Shown in pieces: positions 21,699-34,475 of a stretch of DNA of 64,000 nucleotides (the first letter of the stretch is position 1; every line of letters starts with the position of its first letter). Under the pieces are notes generated by a model. The model worked only from the letters and a program-made list of their open reading frames with translations, searched no databases and was not told the DNA's origin. A program made the position numbers and the translations under genes. Origin of the DNA: Lactarius indigo. Taxonomy: Eukaryota; Basidiomycota; Agaricomycetes; Russulales; Russulaceae. The DNA lies in contig JAFKAC010000028.1 in assembly GCA_025766275.1 (NCBI GenBank), forward strand, positions 620,001 through 684,000, written 5' to 3'.

Positions 21699-24689
21699 GA
21701 TGAAAGTGACAAGTGACAAGTGACGGTTTGCTCTGTTGCCTGAAAAATTGCTAAGGCAAAACTCACGTGAGTGGAACGCGGCTGCTGATCAGTGATCATG
21801 ATTGCATGTCTTTCGCATTCGCACAACATGAGAACTTGCCCCAAATTGCAATATCATTGATGGCTCCTTCGTGCTGTATGACATGGGAAGATAGAGAGGC
21901 ACTCAATAATACCCTCAATAATCCTGCAGGTACGCCCTTTGGATCTCTCTCAATGTTCTTGTCTTTTCCCTGTACAGAATTCCGGAGGCATTCCAACAAC
22001 AGTTTCAAATGCCTGGTATGCCCAAGGTGATCGGGAAAGACATTAGTGATGAAGGCTAGCCATGCAAGAGAACACCTTTCAACCAGTGTTCACCAGCACC
22101 ATTTGAAGGCTGCGTCTCAAGATTCTTTCGGCTCATTCAGCATGTCTGGGCCTATTGCATCAAATATCGTGCAGGAGCCTCTAGTATCTGATGGGCCTGC
22201 TTTCCACGCCCCGATAAGTGATGATCTTTTCCTGGACACTTACCCTATGTGCACCACAGGAGGCAGCTGCGTTGACAGGACCCCACACCCAGATGATTCA
22301 TGGATCGATCCCATACACTCCGAGTCTGATGGTGACGATAACATCACCCACCAATGGGCCACACAGAGCCAACAACCTGCTGACAATTTGACTTACAATT
22401 TTTCTTTAGGCCGAGATTCCACAGTATTTGATGAATTTACTGGAGGTGAGGCTCATACTGATGACCTCAATATCGATCTTGATGGCAAGTTTATATTTTC
22501 TTGCTTCTTCTCCTCGTTACTGAATATTACTAGCTGTTTCTCATGTTGAAGAAGTGTCTATTCCAGTTGGTACCATCAGCCCAACCTGTCCAACGTACCC
22601 GTGGCCATCTTTTGAAGTAAGCGTCACAACTCGTGTTCTATGGTCATCCACTCATGTAATCAAGTTATACCTGACAGATATGTTATTCAGTTCCCCCCGA
22701 TTTCGGTTCTCAGAGCAACAAAAGAAGGCTGTGCTCAGTTGGGCATCACAGCTCAGCACACAGAACGTCCCCTCACTTTATGCGCTTTCCCAATGCCAGG
22801 AACATATCAAGGACATTGTCGGGAACTTGGTCACTGCTGTCACAAGCAGTATGGGTAATAACCTGTATATGCAGGATATTCCACATATGATAGCAGAGGT
22901 GCATCTTCATTCACCGCAAATCCTTTGGAACTGATACAGTGAGGCACGCACAGGACTACGCCAACCCTATCACTCGATTCGCAATCTGGGACTACCCCGT
23001 TGATGGAAATGGGGGTGCTTCGCAAGTATTTCACAGGTCCAAAATGCTCGACGTGTCTTCTGCTCTTGTGGTACCCACAGTCTGTGTTGACAACCATATA
23101 TTCTTTGTGAACGAACTCCTACAAAATCAAGATAGAACTTATTTTATTCCCAAGCGGTTCTTTTATCAACTTCCGGAACACGCAAACTTGTCAGGTAGGT
23201 TTCCCACTTTCACTGGACTAACTGACAATGACAGTTCCGCAGTCTACAAGCCATCTGTGCATGACCTATGGTCACTTGGGCGTAAAGTTACATGGACTGA
23301 TGTTTGTTTATCAATTCCGATACATGACAGTACTGACTATTCTTTTTAAATCAGGAAGGCTTTATTGTTTCAGATGAGAAGTTGACTATGCGTGTTGACA
23401 AGTTCAAACGCACATTTTTGGACATCCAGTCCAATGGGCTGGAGCTTATGTGTGGGTTTACAGGTACGTTTGATGGTGGTTTATAATCTCGTGCTAATGT
23501 GTATCTGCTCAGATTCTTTGAGTAAATATGGGTCCCGTATGCCACACCCTCTGCGCGCAAAGGCAAATGGTCAGATGGTCTATACGGTCCCTGTGATCCT
23601 CTTCATGGATGACACCTCGGCCAATATTTCCAAGCAGTGGAACAAGCACATCGTCGTCTATTTATCCAACGCTGGGCTTCCTCAGGAGATGCTGGATAAG
23701 GAGTTCTGTATAAAATTCGTCACATCGTCCCCGAACACCCCACCAATGGAACTCATGCGTGCAGTGCGGGACTCAATAGAGTACGTCCAGTCTCTTACTT
23801 TATCTACTCTCCATTTTTCATCGTTCATTAGCAAGTCACTAGATTCCCCTGTTGCCACATTCGACTGTAAAACAAAGGAGGAAGTCTTGATAATCCCTTA
23901 TCTCATGTTCACCGCAAGTGACAACCCGATGCATGCTGAACAAACAAGCCAATGTGGTCTCAACTCGAACTTTTTCTGTCGTACATGCGATGTGGGCAGC
24001 ATCAAAGCTCAGAAAAAATCAGAGGAAGGATTTGCGAAGATCTTTGAGGTGAGTCTCATTATTTGTGACGTGGTATTCCTGTCTCATGATTGTGTACCTT
24101 AGATTGGGAATATTCGCAACCCGGCTGAGACGAAATGGGTAATTGAGCAGCAGCTGGAGCTCTGCGTTCTTCCTGGCAGTTCTGACAAGGTCAATTCCGT
24201 GGCACAAAGCTCTGGCATTAAAGATGCGGCGGTCGTCCCAATTATAAAATACATAACAGCGAAAGGGAAGGCGCTGCATAACTCCAGCACATCAAACACT
24301 GAAAGGTCTGTGAACGTTACTCGACCAACGACCCAGTATGAACTCGACCCAATGAACACTGACGGAAGCTGCTTTGATGTCCCGGTAAGGCAACATTTTA
24401 TTAGGAAGCTCCAGAGTACTCATAAGATTGCAGGATCCAACTGTGACAGCAGAGGACGATGATTGTCAGCAAAACATGACTGTTGACTGCGCTCTGGAGG
24501 CTGGGCTTGCGGCAAGCACATCACTCCAGGACAATGTGAGAAAACTCTCCGAACAGGAAATCCAAGCGAAGTTGAGGGAAGAAGTCGATATTTTATTGAG
24601 GAAAGGAGGCATAAATCCGCTCATTGGAATGCCAGGTATATAGCCAGTCTGCATCAGTTGGAGTTCGCAGCTCATGGTACTACATGCAG

Positions 24690-25269
24690 TGTTACGCCCT
24701 AGCAGGGGCGTGGGTTCTGGAGGTTTCAAATCACACAAGTATCAAGCAAAGACTTCTGTTGTCTTATTGCTATGAAATACAAGTGGCGAAAGTGTGGCAC
24801 AAGGTGCAACACTACTCTGTAATGTAGGACTCCTCGTCCGAAGTGTCTGACACTTCTCTACACTTGATCTTGCTAGTGCACAGAGTATAACAGGTGTGAT
24901 GCATTGATATAGTTCAACTGCAAAGACTTTGAAGTGTCCGGGTTAGGGACTGAGGTGGGGGATGCACAAGAAGAGGGGGATAAGGCGAAGTCACACCAAA
25001 GTACGGAGGCAAGGTTGCTAGATTGCAAACAAAGCCAAGTCTGGCTTCCTACAGTCTATGGTACAGGTTTATATAGGACAGGGTTCCAAACAACATGAAC
25101 ACAAGTCCACACAATATCAAAGAGACTTAATGGAGTAAGCAGAAGTTCGGATCAAGAGAAACAATGCCACTGGTAAAAGTAGCTCCTTTGGTAACAATGT
25201 ATAGTACAGAAGGGGAAAGGCAGGGTGGAGACATACTGTGGCTGAGGTCCAAAGCGTCGGATCATAACA
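24690..25269 (-). repeat. 3' LTR of Gypsy-1 (580 bp)
   Basis: Begins TGTTACGCCC and ends GGATCATAACA. The same sequence recurs at 34946-35513 and as a solo LTR at 47793-56273. Confidence 0.9.
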
Positions 25270-25295
25270 TGAGCCCCTCTCTAAGTCAACTCTCC

Positions 25296-28200
25296 CTAGA
25301 GTGCTTTGAAGTCCATCAGGTCATAGACATCATTGTCTACATCGTTGGAGGGGGTGGTTTCATGAGGGAGGGGGCAGCGATGTTGGTGAAGGAAGTTGAA
25401 GGGGTCATGGGCCCCACACTTGCGACAATTTTCGTACTTGGGGCACTTGATTTCTTCGTGGCTGTTGCTGGTAAAACACTTGCCACACCATTGAGTGCGT
25501 TCTTCTGGGGCTGGCCAGATGCACTGATAGGGGAAGTGGTCAGTGCTAGAACACCTCCAGCAGTACTTCTGTTTTTGAGGGCAAGCGAAGGAGAGGTGGT
25601 CTTCAGACTGACACCTATAACAAAGTCGGATGGTGCCAGTCCCCTTCTTGTTGGATCTGCGCTTGCGTCTCTTCTTCCTTTCTGCAGAGGGGCTAGGTCC
25701 TTCTGGTTTGTCGTGGAGTTCTGGCATGGAGTGATAATGAGGTGGGGCAGGGGCAGGAATGGGGTGGACTCCAAAGGGGTGAGTTTCTTCTTCTGGAGGA
25801 GGGGGGTGTAGTGTGAGCCACCGGTCTGCAATCCGGACATAGGCCTTGTGCTCTTGCAGCCTTCTTCAGGTACTGGTTAATTGCATGTCCATGTTGAGGA
25901 GGTGCCTTTTGAGGGGCTCCATCGTCTTGTATAGGCCTTCGATCTCCTTTTGGAGGGCCTTCTGGTTTCGCAAGAATCGGTGAGTCCTGGAGATTTCTGC
26001 TGTGAGGCGGTCATCTCTCAGGTCTTCTAGGACTTTGTCGACTTGTCTGGCTGTGGGGGAAGCTTTGTCAAAGTTCTGCATCTGAGCTGAGGTGATGGGG
26101 GGAGCTGGATTGTGGGGGTCGTCGTCTTTGGGAAGGAGGAAGAGGGGGAGGCCATAGTGAGGGAGGTTCTTGCCCATGGTGCCGATGACATCTTCTTTGT
26201 TCTTGCTGATCTTGATCCACTTAGCATCCTTTTGGATGTATGAGGTTGGGTCAGCATCATCAGGGATGAGGAAGTGGACATAGCGGCTGCTCCAAGGGTC
26301 ATTCAAGAAGAAGGGGTAGCCAGGGTCGTCATCTTCTTCAGCGGTGATGTGCATCCTTTCATAGTCAATGGGGAGTGCGTCCATGATTGGGTCGTTAACT
26401 ATTTCACTGAGGCGAGCTATAGTCACTCTAGGATCAGGGGGGGAGGTGATAGGTCGGTGTATCTCTGGAGTAGGGGGAGCTGTGTGTCCAGGAGGGGGAA
26501 CGCGAAGGGCTATTCCTCCTCCTTCTGTTTCTATGACACTGGGCATAGTGGGATCGATGGGCTGTGGTTCTTGGATGAGTGAAGGCAAGGAAGGGGGTCG
26601 TGCTGGGAAGGGAGAATAGCTGGAGGAGGGTGTGACAGAGGGTGTTTCGTCAAAGGAGCCTCTTTCCATGGCGTGAGCAACGAGGTGTTCTACAGAGGAG
26701 GAGCGAGAGGGCATGGTGAGGAAGCTAGTGGGGAAGGTGGTTACTGTTCATATTGTCACTTCCTTTCATTTTAACCACTGTTTTGCTCCTTCACTTCTGG
26801 GGTTGCTTTCAAAATGTTCCTGAATAAGTTCTGGGGCATTGAGGTTCTTTTCTGGTTCCCAGCTATTGTGTGCATTGGAGTATCCTTTCCACTTGATTAG
26901 GAACTGTAACTGGTTCCTGTGGCGTCTTGTTTCTAGTATTTTCTCGACTTCCCACTCTTGTTCTCCATCTACTAGATCTGGGGGTGGCTCCGTGAAGTTC
27001 TTTCCATGTATGGAGGTTTCTTTGTATGGCATCAGGAGGGATGCATGGAATACTGGGTGGATCCGCCACTGATGGGGAAGTTTCAGGGCATATGTGGTGG
27101 TGGAGATCTTCTTTGTGACCCTGAAGGGTCCATATCTTTTTGGGGCTAACTTGAAACTAGGGTGCGTTGTTTTCAAGTTCCTGGCATCCAGCCACACACT
27201 ATCTCCTTCTGTGTGTTGTTCGAAGCGAGAGGATCCTTTGTAGAGGGACTGTGCATGGGTAATTGCTGCTTGGGTGGTCCTTCTGGCTTCTTGGATCCGC
27301 TCCAGTCTTTCTTGTGTTCCTGGTACTGTGGCCGTTCTTTCTGGTTGGTGTACTCTTGGGATGTATCTAAGAATTAGCTCATAAGGTGCCTTTTTAGTGG
27401 TTGCGCTTGGCCAAGAGTTGTGGGTGTACTGTGCCAGTGGTAGTAGCTCCATCCAATTGTCTTGTTGGTAGTTTATGAACATCCGGAGGTACTGCTCTAA
27501 CTACTGGTTTGTTCGTTCTGATTGTCCATCTGTTTGTGGGTGGTATGCTGTGCTGATATTTTGTTCTATATCGAGCACCCTGCATAGTTCTTTGATGAAC
27601 TTCGCTGTGAATCTGGGGTCTCTGTCGGAGATGACCCTTCTTGGTAATCCATAGTGTGGCAGGACAGTTTTGGCATAGAGTTTTGCCACTCCTTCTGCGT
27701 CTATTGTTTCGCTACATGGGACAAAGAAGGCTGCTTTGGAACAGTCATGATCCGTGATGGTGAGAATTGTGTCATTGCCTTCTGATTGGGGTAGTTTCGT
27801 GATGAAGTCTAGGGCGATGGTTTCAAAAGGGAGTGCTTCTGGGTTAGTCTTGATGGGGAATGTTGGTGGTTTCGGGTTCCCAGGGAAGTTCTTATTTGAT
27901 TGGCATGTGGCACAGCCCTTTACATATGCGGATATGTCATCTTTCATGTTTGGCCACCAAAAGTCTTGTGACACTAACCACGAGGTCTTTGTTATTCCGG
28001 GGTGTCCAGCTGTTTTTGTATCATGAAACAGGGAAATTACCCCCCTCTTTAGCGGTGTGTTGTCCACAACCACCAGTTTGTCACCTTTCCACCAGTGTTT
28101 GCCTTGTTTTACTAGGTGGAAGGGGGTGGCCCACTCGTCCAGAGTGTCTTGGTGGTCCAATTGGTGTGCCATGACCCGGTCGTCTATCCTTATGGAGAGA

Positions 28201-30179
28201 GCGGAGTTTGTGAAGATAGTTGGGGTCAGGACCACCACATCGGTGTTATCTCCTGCTCCGGTGTCATGGTCAGGGTGTCTTGACAGGGCATCTGCATGGT
28301 TCTGGGGTCCGGGTTTGTGGTGAAGTTTGATGTGATAGTCTGCAAGTCTGGGGATGTAACGCACCACTCTTCTATTGATTTGTTGAGGGTGGTGATAATA
28401 TTCTAGGTTTTTGTGGTCTGTAAACACTGTGATTTCGTGGGGGGACCCTAAAAGAAGGTGTCTCCAGTGTTCTAGTCCTCTGATTACTGCCAGGAGTTCC
28501 CTGTCATGAATGTCATAGTTGCGCTCTGCTTCTGAAAATGATTTGGAGAAGTATCCCACAGCTTGTGGTTTGTTTCGGCTGTCTCTTTGTGTTAAGATTG
28601 CCCCTGTGGCAAAAGCGGAGGCATCTACTTCTAGTTTGAAAGGTTTGTCCATATCTGGTTGACATAAGATGGGGTCTTTGCACACAAGCATGATGAGAGT
28701 TTCTAAGGCTTCTGCTGCTTCTTTTGTCCACCTGAAGGGTCCTTCTGATGTCTTTATTGTGTCTGTAATGGGTCTTGCTAAGTGAGCGAAGTTGGGGATG
28801 AAGGGTCATTGATAACTTAGTGTCCCCAACACGCTTCTTGCTTGTTTGACTGACTTGATATCTCTTGGCCAGTCCTTTAGTCCTTCTACCTTCTTTGGGT
28901 CGATTTTGATCTGAGACCCGTCGATGACAATGCCTAAGTAGTGGATCTTTCTTTGTTCGAACACACATTTCGACGCTTTGAGGAAATAAGATTCCTTTTC
29001 ACAGATTTCCAAGAACTCGTGTACAATTTGTCTGTGGTGCTCCGTATCTTCTTCTGTGGCTATCAGGACATCGTCCATGTACACAAATAGCTCTCTGGGG
29101 TATTTGTCCATGAGTGGTCAAAGTATTCTGCTCATGGTTCTTGCAAAGGTGGCTGGTGCATTTGTGAGGCTGAAGGTCATGACTCGAGGGATGAACAGTC
29201 CCCTTGGTGTCTTGAAGGCTGCCTTCCACCGGTCTTCCTCTTTTATGCAGATGTTATGGTACCCCCATCTGATATTGAACTTTGAGAACAGTGTTTTCCC
29301 ATATAAGTTGGTCAAGATGTCGGAGATGAGAGGTAGTGGATAAGTGTCTTTTATTGTCCAAGTATTTAGGGGTCTGTAGTCCAGGATAGGGCGCAACCCT
29401 CCGTCTGTTTTCTTTCTGAAGAGGAAGGAGGAAGCGTAGGGGGAGCTTCCTTCATAGATGTATCCTTTTGCTATATTTTCGTCAAGATATGCCTTTAACT
29501 CCTTGTCTTCTTCTGGAGTCAAGGGGTAGATTTTGCAATTGATCTTGTTGGGTGCATCTGGTCGCAGTGTGATGGGATGGTCTTCTTCTCTTTCTGGGGG
29601 AAAGCACTGTGCTTCTTCATCTGAGAATACTTTGTTGTGGCGCTGATATTCTTCTGGGATTGTGGTTTCTTTTACTGGGTCAAAGGTTGTTTTAGTTGTT
29701 GCCGCTTTTGCTTCTTGGTGTCACTTTCTTCAGAAGCGGTACCCTCCTGTCAGGATGGTGACTGCTTCTCCTTTCAACTCTTGTTTCTTCCAGTCTATGT
29801 CTGGGTTTTCGTGTTCAAACCAGGGGTATCTGAAGATCATTCTGTCTTCCCCTAGGCTGGTTACGAAAAACTGGAAAGGAGTTTCTTCTTCTCCTCTTTT
29901 TATCCATAACTGGCATGTTTCTGTCATGGTGCCATCTTTGTTTAGTGATCCATCTACGTTCCAGACCAATCTGGGTGGTTTCAAAGGAGTGGTTCCTAGC
30001 CCAAGTTTTTGGATTAGGTTTTGGTCGATTAGGTTGTCTGTTGCACCGCTGTCCAGCAGCACATTTATGCGAGCTTCTTTGTAGTAAAGGTGAACGAGGA
30101 CTTTGATTGTCATAGCACTATCGTGAACACTATACATTGAATTGGCCTCCCTGTCAGCTCTCACAGGTCGGCATCGCAA
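25296..30179 (-). pseudogene. Gypsy-1 pol: protease, RT, RNase H, integrase, chromodomain, extension, zinc knuckles
   Basis: One frame runs from 30179 to 25296. Protease LLDSGATDNLI (~30050); RT with FVYMDDVLIA (~29070); RNase H KLEVDASAFATGAIL (~28640); integrase HHCC zinc site (HPGITKTS...CATCQSNK, ~28000-27890); DFITKLP, SDRDPRF and STAYHPQTDGQSE of the catalytic core; GPFRVTKK; chromodomain VEKILETRRHRNQLQFLIKWKGY (~26930-26870). Past a TGA at 26766 the same frame continues as a further ~470 codons with PHYGLPLF (~26150), LTAEISR (~26005) and four zinc knuckles (25630-25370). Nonsense codons: TGA at 29730, 29118, 28806, 26766, 26748 and 25864; TAG at 27501. TGA 26766 may be a genuine stop. 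Dead copy of a replicating enzyme set. Confidence 0.85.
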
Positions 30180-30319
30180 AAATCCTGATCTAAGGCATAG
30201 TAGCGTCTCTTTTCGTCCTCAGTCATGCCTTGGACAAGTGCATGGGCTTGTTGGACTTTGTCTTTAGTTGTGGTAGCAGCCACTGATGAGGTGCTTGCTT
30301 CTGGGGTGTATGGGGGTGC

Positions 30320-30707
30320 TGTCACGATCACGTGACATCACGGTCACGCGTCACAAATGCCAGCAAACAAGTATTGCGAAAGACTGACTCAAAGTTTCAG
30401 AAGTAGCACGCCTTATGGTGCTACCATGTATGTGTCATAGAAAACAGCTAAGTAAACCCCAGTATTGTATGAGTATAAGAGTAGTCGAGTAGCCAAGTAG
30501 ATAACTTGTCTACTCTTAGTCCTTTGAAACCAATCTACAGTTGCCTTGTCTTGCTTGCCTGAATCCCCCTCTCTCGTGCGATTGCCTTCGGCTTGAGCCA
30601 TGATCACCCCAACTTCAACTTAGTCGTTGACTAAGTTCCGACACTACCTGTCCTTGCCTTGGGCCCGAACCCGAACGCGTCACGGACGGTCCGTTGGTAC
30701 TGTGACA
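30320..30707. mobile_element. 388-bp solo LTR between Gypsy-1 gag and pol
   Basis: Begins TGTCACGATCACG and ends TTGGTACTGTGACA, with TGTCAC/GTGACA inverted ends. It is flanked on both sides by GGTGC (30315-30319 and 30708-30712), a clean 5-bp target duplication. The gag frame continues on the far side. It belongs to another LTR family with no full copy in the window. Confidence 0.85.
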
Positions 30708-30769
30708 GGTGCAGTGTCCGCTTCTTGGGTGTTTGTGGCTCTGGCTTTGGTTTGGTTGGTAGTGTTTTG

Positions 30770-32392
30770 TCATTGACAGTTCCTAGCCATGGGTCCTTGC
30801 TGTCTGCACTTGAAGCAGCGTCCTTCTTTCATGAGGGCTTTCTTTTCTTCTTCAGTAAGCTTCTTAAAGGGGGTGGAGGTAGTGGCATCTACATCCATCG
30901 CATTTGGGTCTCGCTTTGGTCGTCCTTGATGGACGTTCTGGGTTGGTCCTGGGTTTCTATTTCCTGGTCTGGCTTTTAGCAGCTTCCAGTGTTGATGTTC
31001 TGCTCTGGCAGCGGTTTGCCACTCATCCATGGTGTTTGGGATAGTGGTTCGCATAAGGCAAGCGTGATACAGTCCTGTGGGTAGACCTCTTTTGAAGAAC
31101 TCCACTGTTCCAGGGGCATCTCTTGCCCATCCTGCTATTCCTGCAAGGTGTTTGAAGTTGAGGATGTAACTGTCCAATGCTCCACCCTGCATTGTCAGAC
31201 TGATGAGCTTCTGATAGGCTCTTTCTTTGTTTAGAGTGTCGGTCCAGTCTCTGTCGAAGGTGTTGAGAAAACCATCCCAAAGGTCTTTGCTGTTTTTGGT
31301 GAGGGCTTTGGTGGGGTCTGCTAGTGCCGCTTCCATGTCATCTTTGGTTTGGTTGACCCACAGTTGTACACCAGGTCCTTTGAACATTGTAAGGGTGAAT
31401 AGTACTCGTGCATAAGGTTCTTTGATAAGTTCATTTTCGCTATTTAACTTGATGTATCGTAGTAGTTCTCTTTTGAACTGACCACTCTCTGTTCTATCTC
31501 CAGTGAACGGAGTGGGGGGTGCTCCTTTGAGTCTTCCTGAGCTTGTTGTTGGTGTTCCCCCTGTTCTGGTGCCTGAGCCGGTACCTGTGCCAGTACCTGT
31601 GGCGTTTATAGCTGACATGATGAGTGTTGGCTGTGGTGTGATGGGGATCTGGGGTGGTTCAACTGGGGAAGGCAATCTGATTGGTGGTAGTGGGGCTGGG
31701 AATCCTTCTTCTGCTGGGGATGGTTCTATCCAAATAGGGATAGTGGGGCTGGCTTGTGACGAAGCTTGTGTGGGTACTGTGATGTCTAAGCGGTGTTCTG
31801 AGGAGTGGGATAGTTCTGAGTGTGATTCTGCTTTGTCTGAGCTGGGTTCTTCTTCTGATGAGTCTTGTTGTAGTCCGTATGTTCCCCTAGTGTTTCTTGG
31901 TGCTGAGGATGATTGTTGTGTGGGCGTTTCTGGGTTCTCTTCGTCTTCTTCGTTCCACCAGCCTAGTCCTTCAGCAAATCTGTGTGGTGTGATGTTTATG
32001 GCTCTGGTATGGTATGTGTTCTGAAAGTATTGGAGGATGTACCAGTTGTTGTTGATGAATTCTACTGGTCTGAGTTCGCCTTTGATGAGGCACTTGTAAC
32101 AAGGTGGTCTGCCTGGTGTTGTGGCCCAGTGAGCTCCTCTTCCTAGTTGACTGCTTTTAACGTGGTGTGGGAGGTCGTCTTGTGTTCTGGTTGTGACTGG
32201 GGTCCAATCGTTGTCTGATTCAAAGGTGACACTGATGCTAGCCACAATTGTGGTCTGTCTTGGGTGCTGATTTGTGTAAGGGGATGGCTGAAGCGGCCTC
32301 TTGTGTCAGGGAGGATCCGTTGCCCAGCTATGCCATCGTTTCTGGGTTCTGTGGAGTGTCTGGTTGTTGGCTGATGCGTCCTCCTGGATCAT
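30770..32392 (-). pseudogene. Gypsy-1 gag
   Basis: The best start is ATG at 32392 (MIQEDASANN), in frame with the long stretch from 32245. A TGA at 32306-32308 intervenes (likely ex-CGA). The body has a glycine/threonine linker (TGTGTGTGSGTRTGG, ~31590) and a capsid-like region (~31500-31050: FLNTFDRDWTDTLNKERAYQKL, GLPTGLYHACL). It ends with a zinc knuckle CFKCRQQGPMARNC at ~30815-30776, in which the histidine is proline. TGA at 30770 follows. The frame then runs on to the solo LTR and, beyond it, to ~30165. It packages element RNA when functional. Confidence 0.8.
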
Positions 32393-32441
32393 CACCCACT
32401 CTGCTGTGTGGCAGTAGTGTCTTGGGTGTGTTGGGAGTTGT

Positions 32442-32452
32442 AGACTTGGCTT
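32442..32452 (-). promoter_or_regulatory. Self-priming primer-binding site of Gypsy-1
   Basis: On the minus strand, one base inside the 5' LTR, lies AAGCCAAGTCT. It is an exact 11-nt complement of AGACTTGGCTT in the LTR (plus coordinates 35276-35286), which lies ~25 nt after TATATAAA on the minus strand, i.e. at the predicted transcript start. Confidence 0.65.
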
Positions 32453-32923
32453 ATGTTACGCCCTAGTGCATCAGGAAAAACGGTATCCTAAAATTTTTTA
32501 AAAACTTTAGCAAATTTTAGAAAAATGGTAATATGTGAATAATTGCTATGATCTTTCAAAAGTTGTGAAATTTTGACAAGATAAAGACCTCCCCTCTAAT
32601 ATCTAGTTAGATTTTGTGAAATATTACCAAATATCTGCATAAATGAACACATGTTTAGTGTGTCTTGGATGAATGTGTCCAAGTCCAAATTTACATCACA
32701 TCTAGCAATGCATTTCAGTGCAATTTACTCAACTGTGGCTGCATTCACAAAACAATCATATATTTTTGACTAAATAAGGTACATGTGCTACAATCTAATT
32801 AATGTGAGGGAAGCATGGTGGCAGGTAGGGGTCTTGCGTGGCGTGAATGGTTGCGCCGGGGTCTTGAAGCCACGTGGCGGGCCTTGCATGCCGTGATGAG
32901 GTGGTGTGGCAGGTCAGCAGTGG

Positions 32924-33225
32924 CGGGGTCTTGACGGCGCGTGGTGGGCTCTTGCGTGGCGTGCTGGGGGCATGGCACCGGTGGTGGTTGGCGCGCTGGG
33001 GTGGCGCGCTGGGTCGGTGGTGGCGGGTCTTGACGGCGCGTGGTGGGCTCTTGCGTGGCGTGTTGGGGTCATGGTGCCAGTGGTGGTGGGCGCGCTGGGG
33101 TGGCGTGCTGGGTCGGCGGTAGCGGGTCTTGACGGCACGTGGTGGGTTCTTGCGTGGCGTGTTGGGGTCGTGGCGCCGGTGGTGGTGGGCGCACTGGGGT
33201 GGCGCGCTGGGTCGGTGGTGGCGAG
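32924..33225. repeat. 99-bp minisatellite, about three copies
   Basis: TTGACGGCGCG/TTGACGGCACG recurs at 32931, 33030 and 33129, a period of exactly 99 bp. Each unit contains GTGGCGTGTTGGGGTC-like and GCGCTGGGTCGG text. Because 99 is a multiple of three, several frames stay open; I do not regard these as genes. Confidence 0.85.
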
Positions 33226-33757
33226 GTCCTGCACGCCGCACTGGCGTGGCGTGAAGGCCAGCAGCGACGGCAGCGGGGTCTTGCGTGCCATAAGGGGGCG
33301 GCGTGGTGTTAAGTTGGAGGAGGCGGGGTCTTGGGCCCCAGGTCGTGGCGGCGTGGTGGCGGGTTGGTGGTTGGGGCATTGCGTGCCACGTCGGGGGTGG
33401 CAATGAGGCCGGTGCAGCCACGGCCGTGGTGGTCACGGAGGGTCCTGCAAGCAGAAAAAGAAAGAAAAAAAAAAAAAAAAACATATCTAAGCATTGGGCC
33501 AAAGTCCAGCTCTTCCTCAACCACGTCTTTCCTCTTGCATAGGCTGTGGAGGTGGTCCGTGTGCGTGGTGGGAAGAGAAGAAAAAAAACCCCCCCCCGGG
33601 GGGGAGCGTTGAGAGGAAATGGAGTGAGCACATGTTCACGCGCGTTGCAATGACACACCTTTCCACGCCACAGATTATACCTCCGCTTGACGAATTTTTT
33701 CTAAGTCGCCACACTTGCCGCGTCGCCACGTCACCTCCCTCCTGCATCTTGGATACA

Positions 33758-34475
33758 GTAAGTGTTTTTTTTTTCCCCTTGTCTCTCACCACACTGATAT
33801 CCAGGCCACTGTACCCGTTCACACCACCGCTATCCCAGTCTGGTCAGTGTGGCCTCCACTCCCACGGCCAATGCAAGATGCAGCCGACGGTACGTTTTTT
33901 TTTTCTTTTTTGTTTTCTTTTAACGGGCCCCTCAAGGATCTACCACCACACTACGCAAGGATGACACCCACACCCCGTCTGCGGCGAGCGCCGGCTATGC
34001 AAGCCACCACCACCCTCCCTCGGCCCCAACACCCCCGCCACCATTCCCCGCCACACTCATCACGAAGAGGCGGCTGACGACGAGCTGGGCTTCGGCCCAG
34101 GAGACAAGATATGTTCTCCTTTTCTTTTCTCTTTTTCTCTTTCTCATTCTGCTTCTCTAGCGCATGCAGTGCACCCCCCACCTTGCCTCGCAAGTCCTCC
34201 CCACTGCCTCGCCACATGCAAGACAGGACAACGGCGCCACGCCGTCCCCTCCAACCGCGGCCGCCCCTCCACGCACATCCGCCTTGCACAAGTGCCGCGG
34301 CGCTCCGAGAATCCAGGTAAGTTTTTTTTTTTTTTTTCCTTTAATGTTGAACTTGGCGCAGGACTGTTGTCCACCCATTTGCTCGCCACCACACCGCTCG
34401 TGGCAATGCCGCTGCCGCCCACTTGGCTCAAAGTATAATATTTAGATAAGTTTTTTTTTTCCTTTCCTTTTCTTC
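33758..34475 (+). other. Segments ending in GTAAGT-like sites with T-tracts
   Basis: Four places read CAGTAAGTG, ACGGTACG, CAGGTAAG and AGATAAG, each followed directly by 10-16 T residues (33758, 33888, 34315, 34446). Between them are stretches rich in CACCACAC/CCACC. This resembles captured exon ends with donor sites plus polypyrimidine tracts, or a diverged internal repeat. Confidence 0.4.

Noticed and set aside
24690..24701. TTACGCCCTAG... as a telomere-like or host repeat
   Set aside because: It recurs only at Gypsy-1 family LTR starts (24690, 32454, 47793) and is explained as the LTR terminus.
31503..32024. 173-codon plus-strand open frame
   Set aside because: Antisense of Gypsy-1 gag; the proline/valine run is the reverse of the gag Gly-Thr linker.
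32881..33230. CRISPR-like repeat array
   Set aside because: The repeats are contiguous, without unique spacers of even length, and the DNA is eukaryotic.
32874..33658. Long open frames on both strands in GC-rich DNA (up to 287 codons)
   Set aside because: They come from the 99-bp minisatellite, whose period is a multiple of three. The translations are low-complexity and no start or splice context supports them.
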